Source: Hysterangium stoloniferum (taxonomy: Eukaryota > Basidiomycota > Agaricomycetes > Hysterangiales > Hysterangiaceae). Taken from it: a stretch of 64,000 nucleotides of DNA. The stretch covers positions 62,001 through 126,000 of the forward strand of contig WHVD01000181.1 of assembly GCA_015178975.1 (NCBI GenBank), in the 5' to 3' direction. Made by a program: the position numbers and the translations under genes. Shown one piece after another: positions 36,683 to 47,700 of this stretch (its first letter is position 1; every line of letters starts with the position of its first letter). A model generated the notes under the pieces. That model was not told the origin of the DNA. It made no database searches and worked only from the letters and a program-made list of their open reading frames with translations.

Positions 36683-37737
36683 GGGAGATGTACAAGGACA
36701 TATTGGAGGACTATATCTTCAAAACAGTGGAGTATTATGGGCTGGACAGGGAAAGGTTTGTCTTCCAGCAGGACAATGACCCTAAACACACTTGCAAGTT
36801 GGCCAAGGATTGGTTCAAGGACCATCAGGTGGAGGTTTTAGACTGGCCTGCACAGTCTCCAGACCTGAATCCAATAGAACACTTATGGTGGGAGTTGAAG
36901 AGAAGGCTTGGAACATACCCTGAGGCACCCAAGAGCATATTGGAGCTCTGGGAGAGAGTGGAGGTGGAATGGGAGGGTATTCCATGGGAGAAATGCCTTT
37001 AATTGATCAAGAGCATGCCTAGAAGGGTTGCTGCAGTACTAAAGGCCAAGGGGGGGTACACTAAATACTGAAACTGGTAAAAACTAGTCATTAATTACAA
37101 GAGCAAAAAAAGTGTCCAGATGCACCATGTCCATTATTAATTTCCTACTTTCCTGATAAGGAAAGCTATGATGTCATGCTTATGTCATCATGTAGGTCAG
37201 ATGTATACCTCTTACCTCTGATTTATTCAGAATTTTATCTATTTTATTTCTGGAGCTGTAAACCCATCTTTCCAATTTCACCAAACATCCAGACACTTTT
37301 TGGGTCACTGTAGATACATATAAAACAACATATTACAAGCTCATTGGGAGTGACACATTTGTTGGCACATGAATTGGTTCACAAGCTCAAATGGACTGCA
37401 ATTTTGGGAAACATGCTGTAGGTCAAATTTTGAGTTATAACATCATAATATACTAGATATATAGTAGTAAAATACATATATGAAGTTACAAGACAATTGG
37501 TCAATTATTGAGCAAGCTATGAGGTTCGCAACTTTCAGAACTTTCAGCAATATTTCCGCGCAAATCTAGCACGCGCCTTACGGAATGCAAAGCGCTCGAT
37601 TCAAGGCACAAACTGCGGTTTTCTCGTAATACTTCCATCAAATCCGAACTCTCGGGACGGATCCCATTTGTGAAACGTATAACTCCCTACTCTCTGAGTA
37701 GTTTGTCACCTGCCTGTCCATAAACCTCCCGTCCGCT

Positions 37738-38172
37738 GTGCTACAAGCGCCCACCTCACCAAGCCTGCTATCGCATGTTTTATCTCACACGTCCTCTCGC
37801 GGAATTCCAACAACAGTTATTTCCACACATGGCACCAGCAGCTCCTCCAAGATAGATGCGTATTATACGGATCCGAAAACGTACTATAGTATTTCTGACA
37901 GAGATACACTGCGTGAAGACGGGAGTGGGGATGATGACACACAGTCTGACTCGGTTCCTGTGATGAGGCAGGAAGAGTGTTCAAGGCCGCGCGTTCGGAT
38001 GAGAATTCTGAGACATGCCTGCGCGGCAGGCTGTGGGCTGTTGGGCTACCATGAGCGATTTGCAGTCTTCTGCTGGTGCTGTCGAGGGGAGCAGGCGGAA
38101 TCAGATGGGGAGGGAGATATTCAGGATGAAAGTCATGATTATCGTCCTGCCATGGGGAAAAGTGGAATGTAA
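37738..38172 (+). CDS. Hypothetical protein fragment
   Basis: The 144-codon frame begins with a Ser/Thr-rich leader (LSHTSSRGIPTTVISTHGTS) and continues into an acidic stretch (DTLREDGSGDDDTQSD) followed by a Cys-bearing segment (HACAAGCGLLGYHERFAVFC). A second frame at 38,015-38,209 overlaps the end, so a frameshift or splice is possible near 38,010. I recognise no family. The DNA keeps CpG and begins the host-like island right after the long-TIR element, so a real but damaged gene is plausible. Confidence 0.3.
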   Translation: MLQAPTSPSLLSHVLSHTSSRGIPTTVISTHGTSSSSKIDAYYTDPKTYYSISDRDTLREDGSGDDDTQSDSVPVMRQEECSRPRVRMRILRHACAAGCGLLGYHERFAVFCWCCRGEQAESDGEGDIQDESHDYRPAMGKSGM

Positions 38173-38209
38173 TTTTGGGTTGTGGTGGTCGGTGATAACC
38201 TCCAACTAG

Positions 38210-38965
38210 GAATATCCTCCGATTCAGTTATTGGTGCATGGCACTTGGTATGTGTCTTGCTCATCAGTCTCAGGTTTTTTAATCTGTTGGTCCAAGGCTG
38301 TCCACGACAGCCGTGGTTATCAGACCCCAATGTCGGTTGTGTACCAAGTTGTGATGGGGCCATCGATATGGCCCCTTTTCTTCGTTTTCTCTTCACTCTA
38401 ATCGAGCCTGCGACATTCCTCCAACATTCCTCTCACTCCCGACAAGTAACACATTCCCACCTCTAATGGACGTCAGGATTTTTGCATGTCAATTTATTCC
38501 AATTCCAATTGTATTCCTATGCTACATATATGGAAGAAAATTCATCATCTCATTCTCATATCTAGTCATTCTCCTCCCCATGATCTGTCTCGTTTAATTA
38601 TCCACCTCATTCCCAATCTCCGTCTCACCGCGATGTACAGTAACGAGAAGCGTACTGTCGCTCTCATCTCACCCCGCGCTCTCTTTCGCTTTCCCCGTTT
38701 CTCGTCATTTTTCTTCTCATTATATTTTTCCTCTTAAATTATGTACTCACATGCCTTGCTTTTGAGACCATTTCTTAGTAACTGTTTCTTCAGCGTCCAT
38801 CTCGCACTCCAGTACTTGCTTCTGTATTCTCACAACATAGGTAAGCTATAGATTTTGAAGAATAACTCATTTAATGTCTTACAATTTTTGCAAGGGATAA
38901 TCCTATTAGTCACTTGGTTGTCTCCCAGCCTACAAAGTCGGTCCTGGAGTGCTTCATCGTAGAAC
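38210..38965. other. No supported gene
   Basis: Short frames only, with pyrimidine-rich stretches near 38,400-38,740 that could be promoter or intron sequence of the neighbouring host-like frames. Nothing recognised. Confidence 0.35.
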
Positions 38966-38999
38966 GTGCTGAGCACTCAACACACATTTCCATGCTTGT

Positions 39000-40007
39000 A
39001 TGTCACGCCCTTTCCCTGCTCTTCATACATCACGGACAGCTTTCCAGACATTCTGGGTCATGAAAGCAGCCCTAAGCGATCTGGAGTCGACCAAACGCGA
39101 CACGCTCTCCTTCTTGGTCTGCCAGCGGATTCTGCACAAGTCCCATGAAAACATCTTCGGCCACCTGCCGCCCCGCACAGGTCTCTCAAGGTGCATTCAA
39201 TATCCCGCTTTCTGCGCAATAAGGTCAAGGCCCGGCTGGAGCCCATGCTGGTCGGTCAGGCTGTGTGCTGGCTGGCGTCCCCGGCGTGCCCCGTTTGGCC
39301 GAGTCCACTGGCAGGGTTGAGGTGAGCAAGGGCGATGGGAGTACGGGTCGGCGTGGCCGCAGGGTATCAATCTCACGGGAGAAGACACTGCGCCCCAACC
39401 GGCCAGTGTCGTGGATTACGTTAGCGACGATGACTGTGAAGATGGTTCTTCTCCCGACGGGTTCGCCGGTGTAGGCAGACAGCCCTCTAATAATTCTTCG
39501 AGATCACTCGTCGCGGATAAAACATGCAGACGGCGCGCTCGGCCCCGGACTGCCGCTCAGACACCGCCGGCATTCCTGATGCACGCCGGAAACATCACAC
39601 GACCGTCTGAGGACCATCTGGGTCAGCTGGACGACCCCTTTATCATATTGCAGAAGAACGCCGTGCGGATTCTGCTTCGTAGAGCATTATACACATGCCC
39701 ACTTGCACGCATGCGATATGTCAGCGGCACGAAGCTTGATGAACGTATAATAGACCTAAGCTATAAAGAGGATAGAAATTATGGCAGAGGAAAAAGAGGT
39801 GGTCAGGCCAGAGACGAGCATCAACAAGATTACGATCCCGGACGTGGTGGGGTGCGCAAGCACAAAATATTGAGATTGAGAGACGGCGAGAAGTCGAGAA
39901 GTCGAGGACCGGTATCAACCGGTATCAGGATGCTACGGATGGTCCGAATGCTGTGGCTGGTGGTGGTGGTGATTGGAAAGAACTTGATGGCACAGGTAAT
40001 CCTTTGA
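39000..40007 (+). CDS. Conserved-looking host protein, function unknown
   Basis: Several plus-strand frames seem to be exons of one gene. The first, at 39,000-39,180, contains [20 protein letters not shown] and [19 protein letters not shown] short one at about 39,190-39,320 in another frame holds [19 protein letters not shown]. After a likely intron starting GTGAGC near 39,321 comes the long frame 39,411-40,007, whose [19 protein letters not shown] is acidic and which later becomes Arg/Lys-rich ([14 protein letters not shown]). The helical, charged first part suggests a nuclear or scaffold protein, but no domain is recognised. The exon frames do not join cleanly by eye and at least one shift is likely near 39,185. 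Confidence 0.4.
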
Positions 40008-40172
40008 AGTGTGAGAGATCACCTGAAGATAAAGCTGAATCTCTGAGGCCGGTGAGTACCGCATGTTTACATAATCAAGACAACATTCTTATTCTGGCAC
40101 AATAGACCGCTTGTTCTCGTAAAGACCGAGATAAAGACACCGATAGTTAGCATGGTTCTCATTATTCTGTAT

Positions 40173-40742
40173 CTACCTATATAACCACCCGAGCGTGTAC
40201 TCTATAAGTCCTTCCTCCTCTTCGTTTGAAATCTGTGAACGAACAAGCCGATGTGCTTCCGTGGACTCCAGTCGCACGTAGTGTCTTGATGTTGAACTTT
40301 GCGTTCGGCAATCACTGAATTGTTCGTCAAGAGGTCGCTGCGAAGATAGACGAAGGCTAGATAACTCACGGTTCGACCAAGACAACATTCCCTTTCGCGG
40401 CTTCACCATTCATTAAAGAAAATCCTTTCAACAACAGTTCGTTGAGCTCATCCGCCCTCATGCTGCCCGGAAGGCCCCATAGAACAACGCCTCTGCCCCG
40501 ATCCGTAACCCTAGCGTCCAGCCCTGTTCCAGTGATGCAATCTCTTGCTGCGGCTTCCTCTCGTCCTTTAGCCCCTCGTGATCTAGTCGCGGGAACATCA
40601 GCAACAGTAAGTATGGGTTGGACCGGGGAGCCTGAAATAGTAGCGTTTCTTAGTCGCTTCGCTGTCAAGTCAGCTTGCTCAGGAGTTTCAAAGGAAACAT
40701 GTGCTTTCCATTCAGGAGGAAATCGAACATACGTTTTGTGAA
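40173..40742 (-). CDS. Hypothetical protein with a possible RNA-recognition fold
   Basis: On the minus strand the frame below 40,742 reads YVRFPPEWKAHVSFETPEQA, a pattern of two strands and a helix, then LTAKRLRNATISGSP. It continues through an Ala/Arg-rich linker to GVVLWGLPGSMRADELNELL, which resembles RNP2 of an RRM (VVLWGLP) followed by helix 1. A likely intron (GTGAGT at 40,366 to TTCGCAG at about 40,333) leads to a second exon with SSTSRHYVRLESTEAHRLVR, a plausible RNP1-like strand and helix 2. It could be a mitochondrial or mRNA-associated RNA-binding protein. The frame does not join perfectly across the intron. The upstream start is not defined. Confidence 0.45.
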
Positions 40743-41046
40743 CTTTGAATTGAACTTATCAGAACGATACCATAATATGTGGATGTGACTGTTATTTACC
40801 AGCCTTCACATTTTCTATCTTGTGTCGATCTAGCATACGTCTATGTCCGAGTTCAGGGCTGTCCGCGGGATATTACGCAAACAGCAAGACAGTTTTTGAC
40901 CCTGACTCCCGAGAAAACTTCGCTGTATACATGCGTTAATTGATTGTGAGATGAATCAGTGATAGATATTCTCTCCTTACCAGCACTTATGGCAAAATGT
41001 ATTATAAGCGTCCATCCAGCTTCACATGCGACACAACCTCCATCCG

Positions 41047-41994
41047 ATGGCTTCTCGCGACGATCGACGACGACGGGAACGTAGTTGGAAAGGGATGATG
41101 GTAGAAATAGGAATAGGGATAAGGAGAGGGATAGAGAGAGAGACCGAGATAGAGACCCAAGAACGGATGACTATCACGGTCGGCGAGACAGCAGGAGTCG
41201 TTCAAGAAGGACTAGACCGCGACAGGATGAGAGACAGGCATGGTAAGTGTTTTGTATGTCTTTTGGTCTCAGAGGACCATAGAGCCTATGTAAAGATAGA
41301 CGTTATGACAGAGGTGCCGACGATAGGAGGGCACGCGACAATACGGATGACAGAAGGTGGGACCACAGACGGCACGAGCCCCACGACAGGGATAAACGAC
41401 GCCATTCTGCCAAAAGCCACAGCGACAAAGACTCTGATCGCGTTGACGAGAGACGCCTGAAGTGTCCAGACATCGATAAATCCAGGAGTGACGAGCGCGA
41501 AGCTGCAACGAAGGCAGGGAAGGAGGACCAGATGCCATGTATATTCGCGACATCATGCATTCCTCTGTATGTTCAGTCTCTGCGTCGAGACCTCAGCTGC
41601 CAAAGCCGAATATGGATGAGGGATTCCAAAATATGGAGGCGAGGAGCCTGAATACATGGAAGCGGAGGGCGAAGAGGAGGATATGATGGCTGCCATGGGT
41701 TTCGGTGGTTTCGGTGCCACAAAGGTGAAGTTCCCGGTTTGGGGGAGTGATGTGATACCTAACTCGAATGTTCAGGGTAAGCCGGTCATAGGGAATCAGG
41801 AAGGAGGGGTAGAGATTAAGAACCAGCGGACATGGCGGCAATATAGAGTACGCATAAAGACCAGATATATCGAGATGCTGATCCCAGAACCTTTATTATT
41901 TCAGCTGTGGAGTGTTCAATCGGTGTGCCGTACCTACTAATCCACCGTCATCCATCTAACGTTTTACTACAGACCCCTGGACAAAATCAAATGA
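41047..41994 (+). CDS. SNRNP27-like U4/U6.U5 tri-snRNP protein
   Basis: The start is at 41,047 (MASRDDRRRRERS; an in-frame Met at 41,026 is possible). The N-terminal half is an Arg/Asp/Ser-rich splicing-factor tail (DKERDRERDRDRD, GRRDSRSRSRR). The C-terminal half has the SNRNP27 signature: EEEDMMAAMGFGGFGATK, then across an intron (41,727-41,777) GKPVIGNQEGGVEIKNQRTW, RQY, and in two short last exons a GxFNR and PLDKIK before the stop at 41,992. This protein joins the tri-snRNP in the nucleus and acts in spliceosome activation. Introns of 30 to 60 bases are evident. A one-base shift lies in the AAA run near 41,090, where one more A would keep the Arg/Asp frame, and the middle part also changes frame at about 41,260. 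Confidence 0.8.
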
Positions 41995-42142
41995 ACATGG
42001 AGTCTGTTGTCATTCCTTTATGTGTTTGATGTTAGATAGATGGCGCGAGAATGTATATCATTCGTCCATGAAATGTTGCAGTATAGTACGAAAATTTCGA
42101 GCGGAGTGGATTGGATAAGACATGAGCAACCGTCGATGAAAG

Positions 42143-42463
42143 ATGTTCATCTGCATACAGCAGCACCTCAACTCCTCGCCGTTCCTGAAATCAGAATCCA
42201 TGCAACTTGATCGTGCTCTTCGGGATTTCCTCCTCCGTGAGGAAAGTGGATATCTTGAGTCTCTGCTCCCCCTGAAGTTGGATGACTTGGCCGAGTTCTT
42301 CGTCGTCGACAAGAGTCCCATTGCAGGCAAATTGCTGATAGCAAAAGATGGGTCTTTTAACATGGGTGGTATAGGGTTAATTAATACCTTCTTAAATGCT
42401 CTAAGGAGCGTTTTAGGGTCTTACTCTGAGCAATTATTGTCATGTGGGTTGATGGACCGATGA
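42143..42463 (+). CDS. Hypothetical protein fragment
   Basis: The 106-codon frame has a convincing folded middle, RALRDFLLREESGYLESLLP followed by LKLDDLAEFFVVDKSP, mostly helical, and then IAGKLLIAKDGSFN. It starts at a Met at 42,143 but could be an internal exon. The tail after 42,360 looks like read-through into non-coding DNA. No family is recognised. It lies 150 bases after the SNRNP27-like gene on the same strand. The next 500 bases (42,464-42,960) hold no supported gene. Confidence 0.35.
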   Translation: MFICIQQHLNSSPFLKSESMQLDRALRDFLLREESGYLESLLPLKLDDLAEFFVVDKSPIAGKLLIAKDGSFNMGGIGLINTFLNALRSVLGSYSEQLLSCGLMDR

Positions 42464-42960
42464 GATAAAACGCCACACATCTTTGGGAAAGCCTTGCAAC
42501 GTCGTCAACGTCTTTCGGCCGTTCCTCTGTTGAATACGAATATGGGTGTAATTCTGCTTGGACCCGACGTCATTTGACTCTCCAAGGGGTCGCCTTCATG
42601 CGCGAACGGGTCTTGATTAAGGGGAGGCGACGGGTCAACATGGTTGATATATGGGAGAATTAGGCAGCTGCAACTACCCATAACAGTTGAGGTTATGCAC
42701 GCTCATGCGATGGGGTGTAGTGTAATGTGTGTGGGGGTTGGGTTTAGGGAACAAGATAGGCAAGACGAGAGTTCGAGAACAAGAAGCGGAGCTATCTTCG
42801 GCCATTGTGGGCGCCTAACCGTTCACTTTAGCTCCGCAATGACTTCGTCCACAGAAACTGGAAGAAAAACTCTCAAGGGGAAATGACCCCCTGAATTTAT
42901 ACACCTACCTATTGAAAGAGGTGAACATATATATTTTATATTTTATCATTATATTTAATC

Positions 42961-43479
42961 GTGAAGTGGGTAGCGCAGAAACTTAAACGAGATTGGGTGG
43001 AACAGAAAAATGTTAAGAGTCAGTGGAGAGCTCAAAAACGGAAGGAGAGGTGGACTGAACGGGAGACTGCAGGCGAACACGCGGCTGAAGCACACAAAAG
43101 GTAATACACGCCTTGGTCAAGGTACTGAAGTCACGCGCGTGGGCCGTGGAAATGACGCGAAGAAGGCGATATCGCCATCGCTTCTACAACGGCTGGCCAT
43201 CTGATGCTAAAAATTTACAAGCTTTGCCTTGCAAAGTAGGAACCCAGTGGCATGCAATCGTCTATGAATTCTGCACCTGATGGTCGATCCACTCGGGAGC
43301 TTAGTCGTCCAGTTCAAACGAAGAATCACACTTTGCAACCTCGACAGAACCGTGGAGGTGGAAGAAGTCGTGAGGGAGTCCATGATAGTAAGGCTGCAAG
43401 GTCGCATGGTGGGAAATATAGGCAGCCTGAGATGCGCCAGAAGATGGGAGATCTTCTGGAAAAAATACAGAAAACATAA
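42961..43479 (+). CDS. Basic, helical protein, perhaps nucleolar
   Basis: A first exon-like stretch (42,961-43,100) reads KWVAQKLKRDWVEQKNVKSQ and WRAQKRKERWTERE in one frame and ends at a GTAATA donor. A second exon-like stretch (about 43,260-43,479) reads ELSRPVQTKNHTLQPRQNRG and finishes RQPEMRQKMGDLLEKIQKT before a stop. The composition (Lys, Arg, Glu, Gln) and a short helical C-terminus resemble small ribosome-biogenesis proteins, but I cannot name one. It ends about 150 bases before the RNA polymerase III subunit on the same strand. The true start is upstream and unidentified. Confidence 0.35.
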
Positions 43480-43633
43480 AACATATTCCACCTCACTTGA
43501 TATTATATGCTTACAAGTACTTGTCGTTATTTGATACCATCCGTATACTTTTATGTTGTAATTAGAGACGTCAATTATATGTCCCATGAAGTGAGCGCTT
43601 ATGAGTCCAACCGTAATAGCTGCAGTTGCTGAG

Positions 43634-44229
43634 TGTAATTCTCTTTTGTCCAACTTGTGAAAATGTTCTCGTAATAGCCGGTTAAGTCGAATACTGTGTC
43701 GCTATAAGACTTTTAGATGACGCAATAAATGGCATCTCATAGTGAAGCGGACTATAACAAGTGGGCTTGCAATAGCTGCCCCTATGAATTCCGATCTCGA
43801 AGCAGGTCAATATTCTTTCCACATTATCCAGTCAACAGCTTTATTTCGTTTTTGGTGCAGATGACATCCCAGACACGTCTCAAAGGCAAGGATGTTGATG
43901 ATGTGCTGGCGGGGGGGAGACCCGGAAGGATGCGGATTCGACGGAGAGTAAGTGCCATTTTCCAATGTGCGCACCTTCGTGTGATGACTTTTATTCAAAT
44001 ACCAGAGCAATGCGACAAGTGTGATGCCGATCGAGCTTATTACAGACAACTTCAGATCCGTTCTGCTGACGAGCCCATGACAACCTGTAAGTTCTGAGTA
44101 AATCATCATTGCTGCCTGCTTATTTTCTCTCAGTCTATCGGTATGCAGCCATTAACGAAATATATATGAGATCATATAACCCACCTTTCCAATTGTGCTG
44201 GATGTGGACACAACACACGGGAGAATTAA
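43634..44229 (+). CDS. RPC11: RNA polymerase III subunit C11 (RPC10/RPC11)
   Basis: This small subunit gives Pol III its RNA-cleavage and termination activity. The first zinc ribbon begins with FCPTCENVL (exon to 43,670). After an intron (43,671-43,742) comes EADYNKWACNSCPYEF. The next exon (from 43,861) gives MTSQTRLKGKDVDDVLAGG. The C-terminal TFIIS-like ribbon follows: EQCDKCDADRAYYRQL, then QIRSADEPMTT with the catalytic Arg-Ser-Ala-Asp-Glu hairpin, then after an intron (44,087-44,133) FYR and CAGCGHNTREN to a stop at 44,227. Length and order fit the ~110-residue family. The G7 run at 43,904 shifts frame by one. The last intron seems to end in CAA where CAG is expected. The first codons are not clear. 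Confidence 0.85.
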
Positions 44230-44540
44230 ATTTCCTATGTCGCCACTGTCAATTTCTGGATTATAATCAATGACTTCCACGTTAGAATTCCAACTTGTCT
44301 GGTATATATACATAATTACTTAAAATCTGTGGTGCTTCAGCTCTCCAGAATATTTTCTTTGAGTTATTCCTCTGTTGATCTACACTTAATTCTTTCAACA
44401 AGGTATAATGTCTAGATACCTAGTACTCGTCTCTGGTCCGACATGGTGGCCTTCGCTTTTGTTCTGTTAAAACCGTACTGTAGGTCACATCATTTCATTG
44501 CGAAGGGGCACGACGACCCAATAGCAATACTTCTGGGTAT

Positions 44541-44576
44541 CTCTACAGTAAGCTCTACAGTAAGCTCTACAGTAAG
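44541..44576 (+). repeat. Three tandem 12-bp units
   Basis: CTCTACAGTAAG is repeated three times without spacers in the short gap between the RNA polymerase III subunit gene and the hAT element. No role is evident. Confidence 0.8.
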
Positions 44577-44614
44577 AACTCTACGTTAACTATATCATAA
44601 ATACAATGTGGGTG

Positions 44615-44763
44615 AACTGAACGTCAGCATTCAAGGTTCATGACCATACAACGTCTGAAAACACGTGGAAAAATGCTGTCAGGCTGCTTTATGAATTTGG
44701 CGCACCTGATCACACCGCACAGGTGTATGCTGGGGCATCCAACCCATTGCTTCGACCTGCAAG
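44615..44763 (+). pseudogene. Exon fragment cut by the hAT element
   Basis: Directly left of the hAT end an open frame reads SENTWKNAVRLLYEFGAPDH and continues AQVYAGASNPLLRPAS up to the insertion point. An AG acceptor precedes it near 44,620. It looks like real protein but I do not recognise the family, and it does not resemble the missing N-terminal part of the proteasome ATPase on the other side of the hAT element. It may be an exon of an unrelated gene brought next to it. Confidence 0.35.
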
Positions 44764-47700
44764 TAGTGGTTTGCAAGGCCGGGCCCAAAGCCCGAAAGCC
44801 CCGGCTGCCGAGCCCTGAAAGCCCGAGCCGAGCCGAGCCTTCACACAAGGCTCAGGCGGCCCGAGGGCTCAGCCCAGGATTTTGAGAGCCTGAGCCGAGC
44901 CCTTGGGCATGGGCTTTTAGTCATACATCATGGTGCTCCACTTGGTTCAACTGCCCTGACCAAAACGGTTCAAGAGACCCAGATTCGAGGTAGCTTCCAA
45001 TGGCAAAGGGTGCTACATCAATGCCATCAGTGCCATCAGTGTCCCGCCCCAAACAGGGTTTACATCCAGAAAGCAAAGTTGTCAACCCAGCAAACATTGC
45101 ATCTGCTGAGCTGCGCTCTCACAAAGATGCTATCAATGCAAGAAGGATGGCTGAAGCTGCTGAGGCTGCTAGTGGTCAAGATACAAGATCAACGCTAGAA
45201 ACATCTGGGTAGACATCACCAATTCTACCAACAACTGTCACTTCATCGCTGGAACTACCCACAACTGGCAAGCATTCAAACCTGACGATTGAGGGTGGTG
45301 ATGACTCTGACAATGATCAAGACCTGATTAGGCATTGTACATCATGTCTTGCTTGAGTTGTTTTTCATTACTAACTCTTGAAACCTAGGGAGCAAAAAGT
45401 CACGACACTTAATCATTATCAATGAGAGTGATGAGGAAAGGCAAGGTGTTTCAGAAAATTCACCAGAGCAAGGCAAGACATTCTCATTCAGATAATATAG
45501 TAGACTGAATTATAAACCATAATCTGCCACCAGAGTATTCAATCAGAAGCCATTGACAAAGATGGTTTTCTCATTGATGTGGACATCCAACCTATTCCCA
45601 ACGCCGCCCCAAAAATGTCATTGAAGGATCGAAGCCATGACTGAGATCATTTCTTCACACCAAGCTTGATCCAGAAAGACAAAAATTACCACAATTGTCA
45701 CATTTGCTTGTGAGTGTTTATACAACTGTGGAAACCTTTCCCTCATTGACCTCTGGTGCCTGGCTTTACAGTACAAAGTCTCCGAAACATAAGGTGTCTC
45801 TTGTCACAGATGTGACCACCTGTTGATGATACATGAATCATATCACAAAGTAAATTCATCTATTCTTATATTTCCACTTCATTGAATGCTTCATCCTATA
45901 GTAGGGAGTATACCTCAAATGGGCCACTGAAAATGAGTTCCAATCAATGTTGCCCAAGGATGCTAAATGTTGGCATCAGGAAACCATGAAGGACACACAA
46001 CAATGCCTTGATCCTCACCTGGAAGAGAAACCACATCGAGAGAGTGTCATTCCATACACAGATAACCTGTTTTGTGAGGCAACAATAGGGTGGCTTGTAT
46101 TGACTGACCAGGTAACAGAGGTTCTAATCATACAATACAGTACATGTTCAAATGATGTTTTATGATAGCCAATCCAAGCATTCCACCACCCAGCTTTCCA
46201 AAAGATGATATATATTGCAGCACGTGCAACCAATGGGGTGAAGATTCCAAATGGCCACCAAACATGCCAGGTGATCCTTGACACCTTCAAGGCACAACTG
46301 ATTGCACTATGTAGGAGGCTAACAGTGTGATCAAATCATATCACTCTTTATTTATGTTTTGCTGACAGTCATCCCATAGAGTGACATGGTAAAAGGTAAA
46401 GTTAGTTTAACTTGTGACACATGGCAGGCCTCAAATATCAATGACTTTGCTGTTACTGGGTCCTGGATTGAGGAGGTCAATGGTCAGTGGGAACTTCAGA
46501 CCATGTTGCTAGGTTTTACACAGTTGAACAATGCACACCATGGTGTGTGGCTGGGTCAAGCCTTGTTCAAGATTGTTGCACGCTTGGGGATTGCACATAA
46601 GGTATGTCACACTTAAAACTCCCAAAGCAAGTTGACTGTCATCAGTAAATATAGATTGGTCATGTAACTGGTGACAATGCATCAAACAATGGCACCATGC
46701 TCAAAGAGTTTGCAAAACATATCTGTGCAGAGATGGGACAAACATTCCACCAGAAAAAGTTCGTATTTGGTGCATATGAGACTTCTATTTTCATCTTCTC
46801 CCTTTAACATGGACAGCTCCTAGATGTCTCACTCATATTATCAACCTTGCGACACAGGCATTTATTTCGACACACAGCAAGTCAAAACACTACAATCCAG
46901 CAGAACCAGAGGCTGACCTCATGGTTGGTAATGGGCGTGATGTGGTGGGCCTTGTGTGGGCAATAAGTGTCAAGGCAACCAACATCCTATTCCCTTCACC
47001 CATAACCCACTGTTGATGACATGCATCCAGGCACATTCCTCTACAAAATGGAAGCAGCTCTTTGCAGACCTTCAGCACTGTGTCAATATGAAGCCAATTC
47101 ATCAGCTCCTTATTGACATCCCAGTTCGCTGGTCATCAACATATATCATGACTTCACAAATTGAATTAATGGGTGATATAAGTACTGTTATGATGACATG
47201 CATATCTACTGACATGAACAGATTATCAATAAATTTGTATACGAAATTGGAAGGGATGAGAAAGACCTCATTAAATGTGAAAAAATTGATAATCTACAGC
47301 TTGATGCTGGGGAATGGGATGAATTAAAGTTATTTAATGATCTTCTCACTGTAAGCCTAACTTTGTTCTCATTCCTGTTGTCATTGAATGTTCAGGGTTT
47401 CTAGCATGCCGACAATGCTCAACATGCATTCTTGTCAGACCAGGCACCCACCCTGCACCTGGCGTTACCTGCCCTTGAAGCACTACACAAGGCATGGAGT
47501 TCTCGACATGCTCGTGTGAAGTATCAGGCCTTTGTTGCTGCTCTGGATGCAGGCTTGGTTAAAATTGCAGAGTACTATGATCAAACTGCTGATTCCGATG
47601 CATACACTTTTGCTATGTGTGTGTAACAACATTTCATATTTTTTTCCTGATGCTAACACACATATTTTGCAGTTCTCGATCCCTCACACAAGACCAAATA

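Larger units (their letters stand above)
34866..37070 (+). pseudogene. Tc1/mariner transposase 2, interrupted
   Basis: The gene starts at 34,832 or at an inner Met near 34,866. It gives an N-terminal helix-turn-helix (LLQEGHSCRTIASKIHIG), then a stop at about 35,216 followed in frame by HIKARYEFAIKYQHWTEEDW, the first catalytic Asp (FSDETKINRFGSDG) and GCMTAHGVGYMCKIDGRMDG, where the solo LTR has inserted. After it come the second Asp (QQDNDPKHTCKLAK), the Glu (PIEHLWWELKRRL), a stop at about 37,000 and the terminus MPRRVAAVLKAKGGYTKY. The two stops look like CGA to TGA and CAA to TAA. Otherwise the copy is full length and clearly related to the transposases at 27.9 and 55.7 kb. Confidence 0.85.
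34518..37310 (+). mobile_element. Tc1/mariner transposon 2, with nested solo LTRs
   Basis: Its ends are CAGTGACCCAAAAAAGCAT and the near-inverse ending TTTTTGGGTCACTG, with TA on both sides (34,516-34,517 and 37,311-37,312). The arms are about 215 bases long. A copy of the end motif, inverted, lies at the inner edge of each arm (CATCCGGACATTTTTTTTGC near 34,708; GCAAAAAAAGTGTCCAGATG near 37,105). The transposase gene between them is cut by a solo LTR at 35,489-36,682. It is inserted in one arm of the long-TIR element. Confidence 0.92.
34096..37594. mobile_element. Non-autonomous element with long terminal inverted repeats, split by a Tc1/mariner
   Basis: The left arm (34,096-34,402) and the right arm (34,484-34,517 continued at 37,311-37,594) are inverted copies of about 310 bases, with a spacer of about 80 bases. 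Without the inserted Tc1/mariner the element would be about 700 bases and could fold into one long hairpin. The outer ends read CCTTTGCATTACGTAAGGC on the left and GCCTTACGGAATGCAAAG on the right. No coding sequence of its own and no clear target duplication was found, so the superfamily is open (a MITE or foldback element). The left arm has lost CpG sites that the right arm keeps. Confidence 0.7.

Noticed and set aside
39058-39388. Arg- and Cys-rich minus-strand frames
   Set aside because: They are antisense to the better supported plus-strand exons and show no recognisable protein pattern.
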